Of a stretch of DNA of 64,000 bases, positions 33,226-42,912 are shown one piece after another. Numbering within the stretch: the stretch's first letter is position 1; each line of letters begins with the position of its first letter. Made by a program: the position numbers and the translations under genes. Under the pieces are notes generated by a model. The model did not search any database. It was not told where the DNA came from and saw only the letters and a program-made list of their open reading frames with translations. The stretch is from Rhizobium aethiopicum. GTDB lineage: Bacteria; Pseudomonadota; Alphaproteobacteria; Rhizobiales; Rhizobiaceae. The DNA lies in contig NZ_FMAJ01000001.1 in NCBI RefSeq assembly GCF_900094625.1, forward strand, positions 124,001 to 188,000, written 5' to 3'.

Positions 33226-34047
33226 TCAGCCAGATACTTCTTCCCGCATGCCGAGTTGGTCGAGGATGAGCGCGGGCGTCAGCGTCGAGAGCGCGCCGAC
33301 TTCGCGCGTCATGTGGGCCTGGTCGGCAAAGCCCGCTTCAAGTGCGATGCGCGCGAGTGACATCGTGTCCGACCTGCGGCAGAGGTCGAGGAAACGCTGG
33401 AACCGGCGGATGCGTTCCAGTGTCTTTGCGCCGTAGCCGAAATGGTGGTGGCAGCGGCGGCGCAGCTGCCGTTCGCTCATGCCCAGCCGGTCGGGCAGGC
33501 TGGAGGCCGGGCGGCCGCTGTCGGCAGCGGCGAAGATCAAGGCGGCGTCGCGGGCGGGCTCATCTTCATCGCACGCGGCTTCTTCAAGCAAACGGCCGAA
33601 AAGCGCTGCGGCGGTCTCGGGATCAGGGCAATCGCGGAGCCGCGCCTCGAATTCGCTCGTGTCTCTCCGGCCGATCTCGGCAAGCGGCACGGAGAGCCCG
33701 ACCAGCGCCGAGAGCGGCGTCCTCAGCCAGGAGGCCGCGGCGCCCGGCGCAAAACGCGCGCCGATGATTGTCGAGCCCGGCCGGATGGCGGGAAAGGCAG
33801 CCGTCCTGTCGGGGCCGGCGACATCAAGCCGGCCGTCCATCCAAAGCAGATCGCAATAACCGTCCGGCACGATCGCCACAGCTGCAGGCGGTCCGTCGTG
33901 GAGCGTATTCGACCAGAGGCGGCTGAAATGGCGCCTCAGCGCCGGCGGCGGCGCATATTCGCGATAGCGACCGGCGCGGGCCGCAAGCAGCGCCGTATCT
34001 GGTGGTCTTTTCGATACCAAGCGATATCTCCCGAGGTCCGTTCGCAT
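33226..34047 (-). CDS. AraC-family transcriptional regulator
   Basis: About 273 residues. The N-terminal sensing part (about 1-150) has REYAPPPALRRHFSRLW and VPDGYCDLLWMDG, typical of the DUF6597-type AraC group. The C-terminal double helix-turn-helix has LGMSERQLRRRCHHHFGYGAKTLERIRRFQ and LARIALEAGFADQAHMTREV. I start at the Met at 34047 before TDLGRYRLVSKRP; the frame runs further upstream without family character. It heads a likely three-gene operon with the SRPBCC and VOC genes. Confidence 0.87.
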   Translation of the reverse strand: MRTDLGRYRLVSKRPPDTALLAARAGRYREYAPPPALRRHFSRLWSNTLHDGPPAAVAIVPDGYCDLLWMDGRLDVAGPDRTAAFPAIRPGSTIIGARFAPGAAASWLRTPLSALVGLSVPLAEIGRRDTSEFEARLRDCPDPETAAALFGRLLEEAACDEDEPARDAALIFAAADSGRPASSLPDRLGMSERQLRRRCHHHFGYGAKTLERIRRFQRFLDLCRRSDTMSLARIALEAGFADQAHMTREVGALSTLTPALILDQLGMREEVSG

Positions 34048-34246
34048 GATACACGAGATAGGGCTTGCGCGCAGGCCGGGTGAAGTTGCGGCTTTCGGCC
34101 AAGCTCCGATTGGAGGTTGTCGGACAAGTCGAATCATCAAGGTCGCAATTCATAGGTTTTGCGAACCGATTAGACCCTTGCCAGACTTGCCGTTTGAGCA
34201 AGAGAGTGCCACAACACCGGTCCAAATGACACATCGGAGGTTTGTC

Positions 34247-35677
34247 GTGGAAAAGGCAGAAATCGGACTGATCGGCCTTGCGGTCATGGGCTCCAACCTG
34301 GCGCTCAACATCGCGGAGAAAGGCAATAAAATTGCGGTCTTCAACCGCACGCCTGAGAAAACCGACGAATTCTACGAAAGCGCCGGTGATCTGAAGAAGC
34401 AGATCATTCCCTGCAAAACAATCGAGGAGTTCGTGGATGCGATCCGGCCGCCGCGTCCGATCATCATCATGATCAAGGCCGGTGACGCCGTCGACCAGCA
34501 GATGGAAGCGTTGCGCCCGCATCTCTCCAAGGGCGACATTATGATCGATGCCGGCAACGCCAATTTCCGCGACACCGTCGCCCGCTTCGACCGCCTCAAG
34601 AACACAGATCTCACCTTTATCGGCATGGGTGTTTCCGGTGGCGAAGAGGGTGCGCGCCACGGACCGTCGATCATGGTCGGCGGCACCGAGGAATCGTGGA
34701 AGCGCGTCGAGAAGGTGCTGACTTCGATTGCCGCCCGCTACAATGACGAGCCCTGCGTCGCCTGGCTCGGCAATGACGGCGCCGGCCATTTCGTCAAGAC
34801 CATTCACAACGGCATCGAATATGCCGATATGCAGATGATCGCCGAAATCTATGGCATCCTGCGCGACGGCCTCGGCAAGAGCGCCTCCGAAATCTCGGGC
34901 ATCTTCGGCGACTGGAACAAGGGCAGGCTGAACTCCTACCTGATCGAAATTTCCGAAAAGGTGCTCGCGGCAAGCGATCCCGTCTCCGGCGGACCGATGG
35001 TCGACATGATCCTCGACAAAGCCGGTCAGAAGGGTACCGGCAAATGGTCGGCGATCGAGGCGCAGAACATGGGTATCCCGGCAACGGCGATCGAAGCCGC
35101 AGTCGCCGCCCGCAGCCTCTCTTCAATGAAATCGCAGCGCGAAGCAGCCGAGAAGATCTTCGGCAATCTCGGCAACGCCTTTTCGACCGCCTACGGTCCC
35201 GAGCTCAACAAGGATCTGGAACTGGCTCTGTTTGCCGGTAAGATCGGGGCCTATGCGCAGGGCTTCGCCGTGATGGCGGAAGCTTCCAAGGAGTTCAACT
35301 GGTCGCTGCCGATGCCTGTTATTGCGAAGATCTGGCGCGCCGGCTGCATCATCCGCTCGCAGTTCCTCGACGAGATCACCAAGGCCTTCACCGATGCGCC
35401 TGACGCGGCGAATCTCATCGTCACGCCGGCTTTCTCGGCGATGGTCAAGGAATCGATCCCGGCGCTGCGCCGTGTCGTGACCGCCGCTCTCGCCGCCGGG
35501 CTGCCGGTGCCGGCGCTGACCTCGGCGCTCAGCTATTTCGACGCCTATCGCCAGGGCAGGGGAACAGCCAACCTCATCCAGGCCCAGCGCGATTTCTTCG
35601 GCGCCCACGGCTTCGATCGGCTGGATGGCAAGGATTTCCACCATGGCCCTTGGGGCAGCGGCGCTGCGACCTTCTGA
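34247..35677 (+). CDS. gnd: 6-phosphogluconate dehydrogenase, decarboxylating
   Basis: 476 residues, full length. It oxidises 6-phosphogluconate to ribulose 5-phosphate and CO2 in the pentose phosphate pathway. The N-terminal Rossmann motif is IGLIGLAVMGSNLALNIAEKG with NRTPEKTDEF for NADP. The active-site signature GMGVSGGEEGARHGPSIMVGG and the catalytic Lys in HFVKTIHNGIEYADMQ follow. The start is GTG at 34247 with GGAGG six bases before; the frame upstream contains the divergent AraC region. A strong terminator follows. Confidence 0.97.
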   Translation: MEKAEIGLIGLAVMGSNLALNIAEKGNKIAVFNRTPEKTDEFYESAGDLKKQIIPCKTIEEFVDAIRPPRPIIIMIKAGDAVDQQMEALRPHLSKGDIMIDAGNANFRDTVARFDRLKNTDLTFIGMGVSGGEEGARHGPSIMVGGTEESWKRVEKVLTSIAARYNDEPCVAWLGNDGAGHFVKTIHNGIEYADMQMIAEIYGILRDGLGKSASEISGIFGDWNKGRLNSYLIEISEKVLAASDPVSGGPMVDMILDKAGQKGTGKWSAIEAQNMGIPATAIEAAVAARSLSSMKSQREAAEKIFGNLGNAFSTAYGPELNKDLELALFAGKIGAYAQGFAVMAEASKEFNWSLPMPVIAKIWRAGCIIRSQFLDEITKAFTDAPDAANLIVTPAFSAMVKESIPALRRVVTAALAAGLPVPALTSALSYFDAYRQGRGTANLIQAQRDFFGAHGFDRLDGKDFHHGPWGSGAATF

Positions 35678-35700
35678 GGTTCGCGGAGGACATGGAAAGG

Positions 35701-35729
35701 AAAGCCCGGCCGCCGCGCCGGGCTTTTTC
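35701..35729 (+). terminator. Rho-independent terminator of gnd
   Basis: AGCCCGGC (35703-35710) and GCCGGGCT (35717-35724) form a perfect 8-bp stem with a 6-base loop, followed by five T residues. Confidence 0.9.
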
Positions 35730-35844
35730 GTGAAGTGCATTGCCTAGGCCGACACCTGTGTTGTTTCTGTTTGAGCCAGCTGTATTGTTGATTTTCGACT
35801 TCCCTTCATGGCATTTGCGGAAGATCGTTCCGGAGGACTACAGG

Positions 35845-36339
35845 GTGCATATCCGCTACGAGATGCCGGCAGATGTCGATGCGATCGAGGATCTGATTTC
35901 AGCTGCCTTCAAGCCGATGCCCTATAGCGAGGGCACGGAAGCGGAGATCATCCGGCGGCTTCGCCTGAGCGGCGATCTGGCGATATCGTTGGTTGCCGAT
36001 GAGGAGGGGGAGATCCTGGGCCATGTCGCGTTTTCGCCGGTGACGATCGATGGTGTGCATGATGGCTGGTTCGGGCTGGGCCCGATTTCGGTCGCGCCGC
36101 AGAGACAGAGGCAGGGCATCGGCAGGGCGCTGATCGCCAGGGGAATCGAGTCGCTGAAGGCGATGGGCGCGAGCGGATGCGCGCTGATCGGCAATCCCGA
36201 GGTCTACGGTGGTGCCGGCTTCAGCAGCGACGGGCAATTAACATATCACGATCTCGACACACGGTTCGTGCAGCGGATCGTTTTTCGAGGGGCGGCGCCG
36301 AGCGGGGTGCTTCGGTTCGCTCCGGCGTTCGAAGAGTAG
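35845..36339 (+). CDS. GNAT-family N-acetyltransferase
   Basis: 164 residues. The acetyl-CoA-binding motif A is GLGPISVAPQRQRQGIGRALIARGIESLKAMGASG, followed by LIGNPEVYGGAGFS. It resembles the YhbS subgroup; substrate unknown. I start at the GTG at 35845 with GGAGG eight bases upstream. An ATG at 35740 would add residues that look like untranslated sequence and overlap the gnd terminator region. It lies 15 bp before the next GNAT gene. Confidence 0.88.
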   Translation: MHIRYEMPADVDAIEDLISAAFKPMPYSEGTEAEIIRRLRLSGDLAISLVADEEGEILGHVAFSPVTIDGVHDGWFGLGPISVAPQRQRQGIGRALIARGIESLKAMGASGCALIGNPEVYGGAGFSSDGQLTYHDLDTRFVQRIVFRGAAPSGVLRFAPAFEE

Positions 36340-36354
36340 CGGAAAGGCGACGAC

Positions 36355-36864
36355 ATGTCCGAAACGGGCGCTGTTACAATCCGGACCGAGCGTTTGACGC
36401 TCCGCCTGCCCGACATCAGCGACTTCGATGCTTATGCGCGGCTGATGGCTTCGCCACGCTCTGCCGGAATGGGCGGCCCGTTCGATGCGCGGGCAGCGTG
36501 GGGAATGTTCTGTCATGACGTCGCTCTCTGGCAGCTTTTCGGCCATGGGGCGCTGATGATTGACCTTGTCGAAACCGGCGAATGCGTCGGCCAGGTCGGG
36601 ATCAATCATGGTCCGCTGTTCCCGGAAAAGGAGCTGGGGTGGTTCGTTTACGAGGGGCATGAGGGGCGCGGCTATGCGACGGAAGCAGCCTTCGCACTGC
36701 GCGGCTGGGCCTTCGCGACACTCAAGCCGTCGTCACTTGTCAGTTATATCGCACCCGGCAACGCAGCCTCGATCGCCGTTGCGGAACGGCTGGGGGCGCG
36801 CCTCGATCCCGGAGCGCCCCGCACCGATCCTGCCGATCTGGTCTATCGTCACCTTGCTTCCTGA
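36355..36864 (+). CDS. GNAT-family acetyltransferase (RimJ/RimL type)
   Basis: 169 residues. The N-terminus ITRTERLTLRLPDISDFDAYARLM-like segment (TIRTERLTLRLPDISDFDAY) is typical of ribosomal-protein-type acetyltransferases. ELGWFVYEGHEGRGYATEAAFALRGWAF gives the CoA site and YIAPGNAASIAVAERLGA the C-terminal motif. Substrate unknown. It likely forms an operon with the preceding GNAT gene, although the two are different subfamilies. Confidence 0.9.
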   Translation: MSETGAVTIRTERLTLRLPDISDFDAYARLMASPRSAGMGGPFDARAAWGMFCHDVALWQLFGHGALMIDLVETGECVGQVGINHGPLFPEKELGWFVYEGHEGRGYATEAAFALRGWAFATLKPSSLVSYIAPGNAASIAVAERLGARLDPGAPRTDPADLVYRHLAS

Positions 36865-36963
36865 AACCATGCGCCCAGGCCGCAAGGCTGTTTGTATTAG
36901 ACGTCCCAATGATTACATGACTGATTAGCTAGGATCGGACGCTGCAGGAGACGGGGATAGCGG

Positions 36964-37581
36964 ATGACGGCGACGAAACAGGAACATTGGGACGAGGTCT
37001 ACCGCACGAAAGCCGCCGACAGCGTCAGCTGGTATCAGCCGACGCCGGAGCCTTCGCTCAGGGCGCTTGACGGGCTGCATCTGCCGGCCACGGCCGCGCT
37101 GATCGATGTCGGCGGCGGCACGTCGAGCCTTGTCGACCGTCTCGTCGAGCGCGGCTGGTCCGACCTCACCGTTCTTGATATTGCTGAGCCGGCGCTTGAT
37201 ATCGCCAAGGCGCGCTTGCGGGGCGATGCCACCCGTGTCACCTGGCTGGTAACCGATGTCACCGCATGGCGACCCGAGCGCCGCTACGATGTTTGGCACG
37301 ACCGCGCCGTTTTTCATTTCCTCACCCAGCCGGAGCAGCGGCTCGCCTATCGTCGGGCACTGGAAAACGGCACGGCGCCGGGCAGCGCCGTGATCATCGC
37401 CACCTTCGCAACAGACGGGCCGGAAAGGTGCAGCGGTTTGCCGGTCCAGCGTTACGATGCAGCCGCCCTCGCGGCGGAATTCGGCGCCGGCTTTTCGTTG
37501 GAACGGGAGTGGCGAGAGGAGCACATGACGCCCGGCGGCCGCCGGCAATCATTTCAGTGGTGCGTCTTTCGCCGGCCATGA
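36964..37581 (+). CDS. Class I SAM-dependent methyltransferase
   Basis: 205 residues. An EHWDEVYRTKAADSVSWYQ start is followed by motif I IDVGGGTSSLVDRL, motif II VLDIAEPALDIAKARL, then WHDRAVFHFLTQPEQRLAY. This arrangement resembles thiopurine/tellurite-type methyltransferases, but the acceptor cannot be told. ATG at 36964 follows GGAGACGGGGAT. It stands alone; the P-loop gene after it is convergent, 25 bp away. Confidence 0.87.
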   Translation: MTATKQEHWDEVYRTKAADSVSWYQPTPEPSLRALDGLHLPATAALIDVGGGTSSLVDRLVERGWSDLTVLDIAEPALDIAKARLRGDATRVTWLVTDVTAWRPERRYDVWHDRAVFHFLTQPEQRLAYRRALENGTAPGSAVIIATFATDGPERCSGLPVQRYDAAALAAEFGAGFSLEREWREEHMTPGGRRQSFQWCVFRRP

Positions 37582-37605
37582 TATCGGCCCGCTCCAAAGG
37601 CGCGG

Positions 37606-38139
37606 CTAGTTCGCGTCGAGGCGATCCAGGATGAAGTCGGCCCGCTCGGCGATCGAGGTTTTCGGCAGCACGACAAGATCATAACCAAGTGCCGGATAGA
37701 TGGCGCTGAGCCGCTCATACTCGGCAACGGCCTCTTCGAAGCCATGGCGGCGTTCTCGGTCGGTGGTGTAGATCTCAGGCCATGGCGGCGTGAGAAAGAC
37801 ACTTCTGTAATAGCGATGGGCGGTGCTCAATCTTTCCAGGACCGGTTCGCCGGTCAGGTGCTGAAGCGCCGAGGCGGCATCGATCAGGCCGCGGTCGAAA
37901 AATATGCAGCCGGCCTTTCCGCGCGCTGCCGCGTGGTCGGCGACCGCCGTCCCGATCGCACGGCGGGCGAAAGCAACCGTGTCGACCCAGGGCAGGGCTG
38001 CGCCATCGCTCGCCAGCTCCTGTTTGACGATCCGCCGGCCGGGCTCTTCGACAATCGTGTGGCCACGGCGGCCAAGCTCCGCAAGCAGTGTTGATTTGCC
38101 GCCGCCGGAACATCCCGAAATGAGAACCAACCTGTTCAT
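37606..38139 (-). CDS. P-loop ATPase (AAA_28-type kinase-like)
   Basis: 177 residues beginning MNRLVLISGCSGGGKSTLLAEL, a Walker A motif. Then come VEEPGRRIVKQEL, FFDRGLIDAASAL (Walker B-like Asp), and a C-terminal helix HGFEEAVAEYERLSAIYPALGYDLVVLP. It resembles small nucleoside/nucleotide-kinase-like ATPases of unknown substrate. It begins 3 bp after the ddl-like gene and is likely co-transcribed with that gene and the C39 peptidase. Confidence 0.85.
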   Translation of the reverse strand: MNRLVLISGCSGGGKSTLLAELGRRGHTIVEEPGRRIVKQELASDGAALPWVDTVAFARRAIGTAVADHAAARGKAGCIFFDRGLIDAASALQHLTGEPVLERLSTAHRYYRSVFLTPPWPEIYTTDRERRHGFEEAVAEYERLSAIYPALGYDLVVLPKTSIAERADFILDRLDAN

Positions 38140-38142
38140 GCC

Positions 38143-39219
38143 CTAGCCTCCCCGGCGGGAGCGCGCCATTCCGTGTTCCACCAGTCGGTCGATAATTTGG
38201 GGATAGCTGACTCCGCTTGCCGCCATTGCCTTGGAATACATGCTGATATCGGTGAAGCCGGGAATGGTGTTGAGCTCGTTGATGACGAAGCGCATGTCCG
38301 ACGTCAGGAAGAAGTCGACACGCGCCATGGCGTCGCAGCCGACGGCCCGGAATGCTTTGGCGGCCGTCTCGCGCATGGCCGCCTCGACTTCCGCCGGCAG
38401 GTCGGCCGGCACTTTCAGCGCTGCCCCTTTCTCATCGACATATTTAGCGTCGTAATTGTAGAAGCCGTGGCTTTCCGCCGGGACGATCTCACCCGGCCGG
38501 GAGACGAAAAGAGCTCCCGCCGGATCCTCCAGCACGCTGAACTCAATCTCGCGACCGGCAACGAATTCCTCGGCAAGCAATGTGCGATCGTGACGAAAGG
38601 CCTCGGCAAGGGCGGGCGCGAACTCCTGGGTTGCGTGGACCTTGGCAACGCCAACCGACGATCCTTGGCGTGCCGGCTTGATGAAGAGCGGCAGTCCAAG
38701 TTCGCTTTCAAGGGCGGTCAGCGAAGGCACGCCACCTTCGCGGATCGCCACCGCTCGCGCCACTGGCAGGCCCGCCGCCCGCAGCAGACGCTTGGCTATA
38801 TCCTTGTCCAGCGCGGTGGCCGAGCCGAGGATGCCGCAGCCGGCAAGTGGCACGCGGGCAACTTCCGCCACCCCCTGCACCGATCCGTCTTCGCCGTGCG
38901 GACCGTGCAGTACAGGGAACAGGATGTCGATCCTCACCAGTTCATATGGCGTGCCATGGACAGGGATGGCCATCGCTCGGCCTTGGCCGCCCGGCACAAG
39001 GCAGACTTCCGTGCCAGATGAAGGTGTCGCCAGGACGCCGTCCACGAAACTGCTCAGCAGCCACTGCCCCTCGCGGGTGACGAAAACGGGGATGGCGTCA
39101 TATTTCTCTGGCGTAAGCGCGCTCATGACATTGGTTGCCGAGAGCACGGAAACTTCGTGTTCGGCCGAGCGGCCGCCGAAGAGGACGGCGATGCGCAGCT
39201 TGGTTTGGGAAGGGGTCAT
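38143..39219 (-). CDS. ddl: D-alanine--D-alanine ligase family ATP-grasp enzyme
   Basis: 358 residues. The N-terminus RIAVLFGGRSAEHEVSVLSA and HGPHGEDGSVQG are Ddl signatures. The ATP-grasp core has PLFIKPARQGSSVGVAKVHATQEF and EFVAGREIEFSVLEDPAGAL. RVDFFLTSDMRFVINELNTIPGFT holds the metal ligands. It ligates two D-alanines for peptidoglycan or a related peptide. It is outside the division/cell-wall cluster where the housekeeping ddl normally lies, so it may be an accessory ligase. It sits between a C39 peptidase and a P-loop ATPase gene on the same strand. Confidence 0.88.
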   Translation of the reverse strand: MTPSQTKLRIAVLFGGRSAEHEVSVLSATNVMSALTPEKYDAIPVFVTREGQWLLSSFVDGVLATPSSGTEVCLVPGGQGRAMAIPVHGTPYELVRIDILFPVLHGPHGEDGSVQGVAEVARVPLAGCGILGSATALDKDIAKRLLRAAGLPVARAVAIREGGVPSLTALESELGLPLFIKPARQGSSVGVAKVHATQEFAPALAEAFRHDRTLLAEEFVAGREIEFSVLEDPAGALFVSRPGEIVPAESHGFYNYDAKYVDEKGAALKVPADLPAEVEAAMRETAAKAFRAVGCDAMARVDFFLTSDMRFVINELNTIPGFTDISMYSKAMAASGVSYPQIIDRLVEHGMARSRRGG

Positions 39220-39249
39220 GCGAGCCTCCGGAGCGATCGGTTTTGAAGG

Positions 39250-39864
39250 TCAGGCATCGACCGATATGCCGCGATTGGCAAAGAAGCGGTCGAAGACGGC
39301 GAGCGGCAAATCGACATCGGCCTGGCTTGCCTGGTCATGGCCGGATGGGTTGTGGAAGCGGATCGTCCCGTTGCTTGCTGCCGTCACCAGCACCAGATGC
39401 CCGCCCTTCGACGGCGGCGTGCGCTCCGGCCAGCGAATGGCTGAATGCACCGAGGCGATGAAGAAGCGCCGCTTCGACAGAAGCTCGGGAATGGAAGCTG
39501 TCTGAACGGTGGTAATCGTCTCGGCCTCAAGCCCGAAACGGTCGCCCACGAAGCGGACGAAGGGCGCATAGATGAGCCCCTTGATCGAGGCGTCAATCTC
39601 GTTGACGACATAGCCGCCATAGGCTGTGCAGGCGCGGGCAAGTTCGAGCGTCGGATGGATTTCGCCGCGGGCGGCAAGGATCATCTTCAGGCAGGCCATG
39701 CCGCAGACATTCACCGCCCAGCGCGCATATTCCTCAATCGTTGCGGCTCCCGAATGGCGCCAGCGCGGATCGTTGAGCAGAGCCTTCGATCCCTCGGCCA
39801 GCACCGGCAAAGTCATGCCGGGAGTTTCCCATTGGCTGAAATAGGGCACGCCGCTCTGCTGCAT
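39250..39864 (-). CDS. C39-family cysteine peptidase-like protein
   Basis: 204 residues. PYFSQWETPGM at the start and WAVNVCGMACLKMILAARG carry a plausible catalytic Cys; GHLVLVTAASNG gives the His and IRFHNPSGHD the Asp/Asn side. No signal peptide is visible. C39-like domains cleave leader peptides or act as amidases. It lies 30 bp upstream of ddl, suggesting peptide or wall-precursor processing. Function unproved. Confidence 0.75.
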   Translation of the reverse strand: MQQSGVPYFSQWETPGMTLPVLAEGSKALLNDPRWRHSGAATIEEYARWAVNVCGMACLKMILAARGEIHPTLELARACTAYGGYVVNEIDASIKGLIYAPFVRFVGDRFGLEAETITTVQTASIPELLSKRRFFIASVHSAIRWPERTPPSKGGHLVLVTAASNGTIRFHNPSGHDQASQADVDLPLAVFDRFFANRGISVDA

Positions 39865-40037
39865 CCTGTCGATATCCCCCAGTTCGTTTCGTCAGATGGC
39901 CGGCAATCTTGGCTTTTTTTGTGCCGGTGCCCGATTGCCAATCCGAGGGCAGGGCTTCTGCCCCGCGAGCCAAATTCCATGCCAACACGCGGCGCGGGGG
40001 GGGGCGCCACGGCAGAATAGGCATGAAACGTGCCGTG

Positions 40038-41081
40038 CTACCTGCCGTTCTCCGGCCAGATTGGCTGGCTGATGCTCTGCAGCAGTTCCGGTTCGACGCC
40101 GTCGATGCGAGCGATCACGGCCTTGGCCATTTCGCGGCCGGCTTGGCGCACGTCTTCTTGGGCGGTGATGATCTCTGGTCGGATCCAGTTCAGGATAGGC
40201 ACCGATTGTTTGGAGACCATGTCGAGATCGCGGCCGAGCGCCTTGCCGGCGGCTTCGATGCCGGCATTGACGGCGATCGCCGCGCTGCCGGCCGAGCAGA
40301 CGATTCCATCGGGCGCATTGGCCGAGCGCATCATCACTTCGACGACGTCACGGATGTCGGCGAGCGGTGCGTCGGTGTTGATGCGCAACGGCACTTCCTC
40401 GGCGCCGTGATCGTGCAGGCCGGTCTGGAAACCGATGCGTATATGGGCGTAATAGGTGAGCTTGCTCGGCGGCTGCAGCAGGGCGATGCGGCGCCGGCCG
40501 CGCCTGACGAGCCGCTCCACCGCCTGATGGGCGAAAGCCTCGTTGTCGAAATCGTGGAAGGGATGTGTAAGGCCGGCATCGGTGCGGCCATGTGTAGCAA
40601 AGGGCATGCCGCGCTCGGTCAGGAGCCGCACGCGCGGGTCGTCCGGCTCAATGCGCGAGATGATGACGCCATCCGCCGAGCCGGTCTCAAGGATATAGCG
40701 GACCGGCAGCATCGGGTCCTTGCTGTGCGAATGCGGTGTCACGACGATATGATAGGGCGTGCCCGACAGCACTTCCGATATGCCGAAGACCATCTGGCTC
40801 GAGAAGCCCATGATCTCCTCGTCGATGCTGAGGACGAGGGCGATGACGTTGGTTTTGCCGGTCCGCAGGCGCACGCCCGCCCTGTTCGGCTGGTAACCGA
40901 GCTGGCGGGCGACCATGCGGACCCGCTCCTTGGTTTCGGCACCGATATCGGGCGCATCCTTCAGCGCACGCGACACCGTCGTCACGCCGAGGCCGGTCAT
41001 GAAGGCAATCGTCTTCAATGTCGGGCGCTCGCGCGTCACTGCGGTCGATGCCGCCTGTCCGAAATTTCCCTTGTTTTCCAT
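40038..41081 (-). CDS. LacI-family repressor of the glycan-use locus
   Basis: About 347 residues. The LacI helix-turn-helix is [34 protein letters not shown] with the hinge helix [17 protein letters not shown] periplasmic-binding-type effector domain follows ([37 protein letters not shown]). I start at the Met at 41081. It is divergent from the sugar ABC transporter, with an operator-like inverted repeat between. The inducer is probably a mannoside or xyloside breakdown product. Confidence 0.93.
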   Translation of the reverse strand: MENKGNFGQAASTAVTRERPTLKTIAFMTGLGVTTVSRALKDAPDIGAETKERVRMVARQLGYQPNRAGVRLRTGKTNVIALVLSIDEEIMGFSSQMVFGISEVLSGTPYHIVVTPHSHSKDPMLPVRYILETGSADGVIISRIEPDDPRVRLLTERGMPFATHGRTDAGLTHPFHDFDNEAFAHQAVERLVRRGRRRIALLQPPSKLTYYAHIRIGFQTGLHDHGAEEVPLRINTDAPLADIRDVVEVMMRSANAPDGIVCSAGSAAIAVNAGIEAAGKALGRDLDMVSKQSVPILNWIRPEIITAQEDVRQAGREMAKAVIARIDGVEPELLQSISQPIWPENGR

Positions 41082-41534
41082 CCCTGTAGGCCTGCCTGAC
41101 GCGAACTGGTCTCGCTTATAGAGGCTTTTCCCGGCGCCGTAAGCCCGCCGCCTGCCAAAATCGCGCCTCCCTGAAGAAGTCAATCTGTAACGATACAGTA
41201 GAAATGTCGAGTGGTTTTTCTTGCGTGCATCGCAGCATCCTTCGCTCAGGTTGAATCGGCGACGTGCGCTCCATTTTTCTGCGGGTGCGAAAAGAGCGGA
41301 ATACGCTCCAGGCCTGACACGGGAAAAATATCGAGCTTTTTCAGTTTGATGCAGATATCTCGCACATGCGATAAATTTTGTGTAGTTGCTGATTCACTGG
41401 ATGTGTGGGGTCTTCCTATGCATTCAGAAGTGGTAAACCGGCTCTTTAAAGAAAAATTTACGGGCGGGCAGTTGCGTGGGGAAATCGATTGATCTAAGTT
41501 TTTCCGGCAACGTTTCAGTGAGGGAGGAGAACTC
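41082..41534. other. Divergent promoter region of the glycan-use locus
   Basis: 453 bp between the LacI gene and the ABC operon. It holds the operator-like repeat at 41185-41198. A 93-codon open frame at 41211-41492 lacks a good ribosome site and family resemblance and is not annotated. Confidence 0.5.
41185..41198. promoter_or_regulatory. LacI-type operator
   Basis: CTGTAACGATACAG has CTGTA/TACAG arms around a 4-base centre containing CG, the usual shape of LacI/GalR-family operators. It lies 104 bp from the lacI-type start and 337 bp before the binding-protein gene. Confidence 0.6.
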
Positions 41535-42770
41535 ATGAAAATCCGTATGATGGCGGCCATGCTTGCCGCTTCGGCAGCACTGCCGCTCAGCGCCGCCAGC
41601 GCGACCGATCTCGAAGTCACGCATTGGTGGACATCCGGCGGCGAATCCGCTGCCGTCGCCGAGCTGGCAAAGGCATTCGACGCCACCGGCAACCACTGGG
41701 TGGACGGCGCTATCGCCGGTTCCGGCGGCACCGCGCGTCCGATCATGATCAGCCGGATCACTGGCGGCGATCCGATGGGCGCCACCCAGTTCAACCATGG
41801 CCGCCAAGCCGAGGAACTGGTTCAGGCGGGTCTGATGCGCGACCTGACCGATGTCGCCACCGCCGAGAAGTGGAAAGACATCATTCGTCCGTCGAGCCTG
41901 CTCGATTCCTGCACGATCGACGGCAAGATCTATTGCGCTCCGGTCAATATCCACTCGTGGCAGTGGCTGTGGCTTTCGAACGCGGCCTTCAAGAAGGCCG
42001 GCGTCGAGGTTCCGAAGAACTGGGACGAATTCGTCGCCGCTGCTCCGGCTCTCGAAAAGGCCGGCATCATCCCGCTCGCCGTCGGCGGCCAGCCGTGGCA
42101 GGCCGCAGGCGCGTTCGACGTGCTGATGGTTGCGATCGCCGGCAAGGATACGTTCAACAAGGTCTTCAAGGACAAGGACGCCGAAGCTGCCGCCGGTCCT
42201 GAAATCGCCAAGGTCTTCAAGGCTGCCGACGACGCCCGCCGCATGTCCAAGGGCAGCAATGTCCAGGATTGGAACCAGGCGACCAACCTCGTCATCACGG
42301 GCAAGGCCGGCGGCCAGATCATGGGTGACTGGGCGCAGGGCGAATTCGCGCTCGCCGGTCAGAAGGCCGGCACCGACTACACCTGCCTGCCGGGCCTCGG
42401 CGTCAACGAAATCATCTCGACCGGTGGCGACGCCTTCTACTTCCCGTTGCTGAAGGACGAGGAAAAGTCCAAGGCGCAGGCAGTCCTTGCCAAGACCCTG
42501 CTCGATCCCAAAACCCAGGTTGCCTTCAACCTGAAGAAGGGTTCGCTGCCGGTGCGCGGCGACGTCGACCTCGCCGCCGCCAATGATTGCATGAAGAAGG
42601 GTCTCGACATCCTGGCGAAGGGCAACGTGATCCAGGGCACCGACCAGCTGCTTTCGGCCGACAGCCAGAAGCAGAAGGAAGACCTCTTCTCCGAATTCTT
42701 CGCCAATCCGTCGATGACGCCGGAGGACGCCCAGAAGCGTTTCGCCGAAATCATCTCTTCGGCCGACTGA
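41535..42770 (+). CDS. Sugar ABC transporter substrate-binding protein (CUT1)
   Basis: 411 residues with a signal peptide (KIRMMAAMLAASAALPLSAASA). The mature protein has LEVTHWWTSGGESAAVAELAKAF and TGNHWVDGAIAGSGG of the CUT1 oligosaccharide-binding family, and conserved Trp pairs for sugar stacking (WQWLWLS; GQPWQAAGAFD). It delivers sugar to the two permeases encoded next. GGGAGGAG precedes the ATG. First gene of the LacI-controlled operon. Confidence 0.93.
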   Translation: MKIRMMAAMLAASAALPLSAASATDLEVTHWWTSGGESAAVAELAKAFDATGNHWVDGAIAGSGGTARPIMISRITGGDPMGATQFNHGRQAEELVQAGLMRDLTDVATAEKWKDIIRPSSLLDSCTIDGKIYCAPVNIHSWQWLWLSNAAFKKAGVEVPKNWDEFVAAAPALEKAGIIPLAVGGQPWQAAGAFDVLMVAIAGKDTFNKVFKDKDAEAAAGPEIAKVFKAADDARRMSKGSNVQDWNQATNLVITGKAGGQIMGDWAQGEFALAGQKAGTDYTCLPGLGVNEIISTGGDAFYFPLLKDEEKSKAQAVLAKTLLDPKTQVAFNLKKGSLPVRGDVDLAAANDCMKKGLDILAKGNVIQGTDQLLSADSQKQKEDLFSEFFANPSMTPEDAQKRFAEIISSAD

Positions 42771-42912
42771 TCGGCAGACTTGCTGTCCTTGTGGTCCGGC
42801 TCCTCGGAGCCGGATCCTCCCGGATGGTTTCGCCGGTAATTCCGGCAGATCACGGGGCAGGGATGAGAGACGGCCGTCACCGGCCGCAGCTGCCATTTGA
42901 GGAGGAGCGCTC

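Noticed and set aside
41211..41492. 93-codon plus-strand frame in the LacI/ABC intergenic region
   Set aside because: No good ribosome site, no family resemblance, and it lies where promoter elements are expected.
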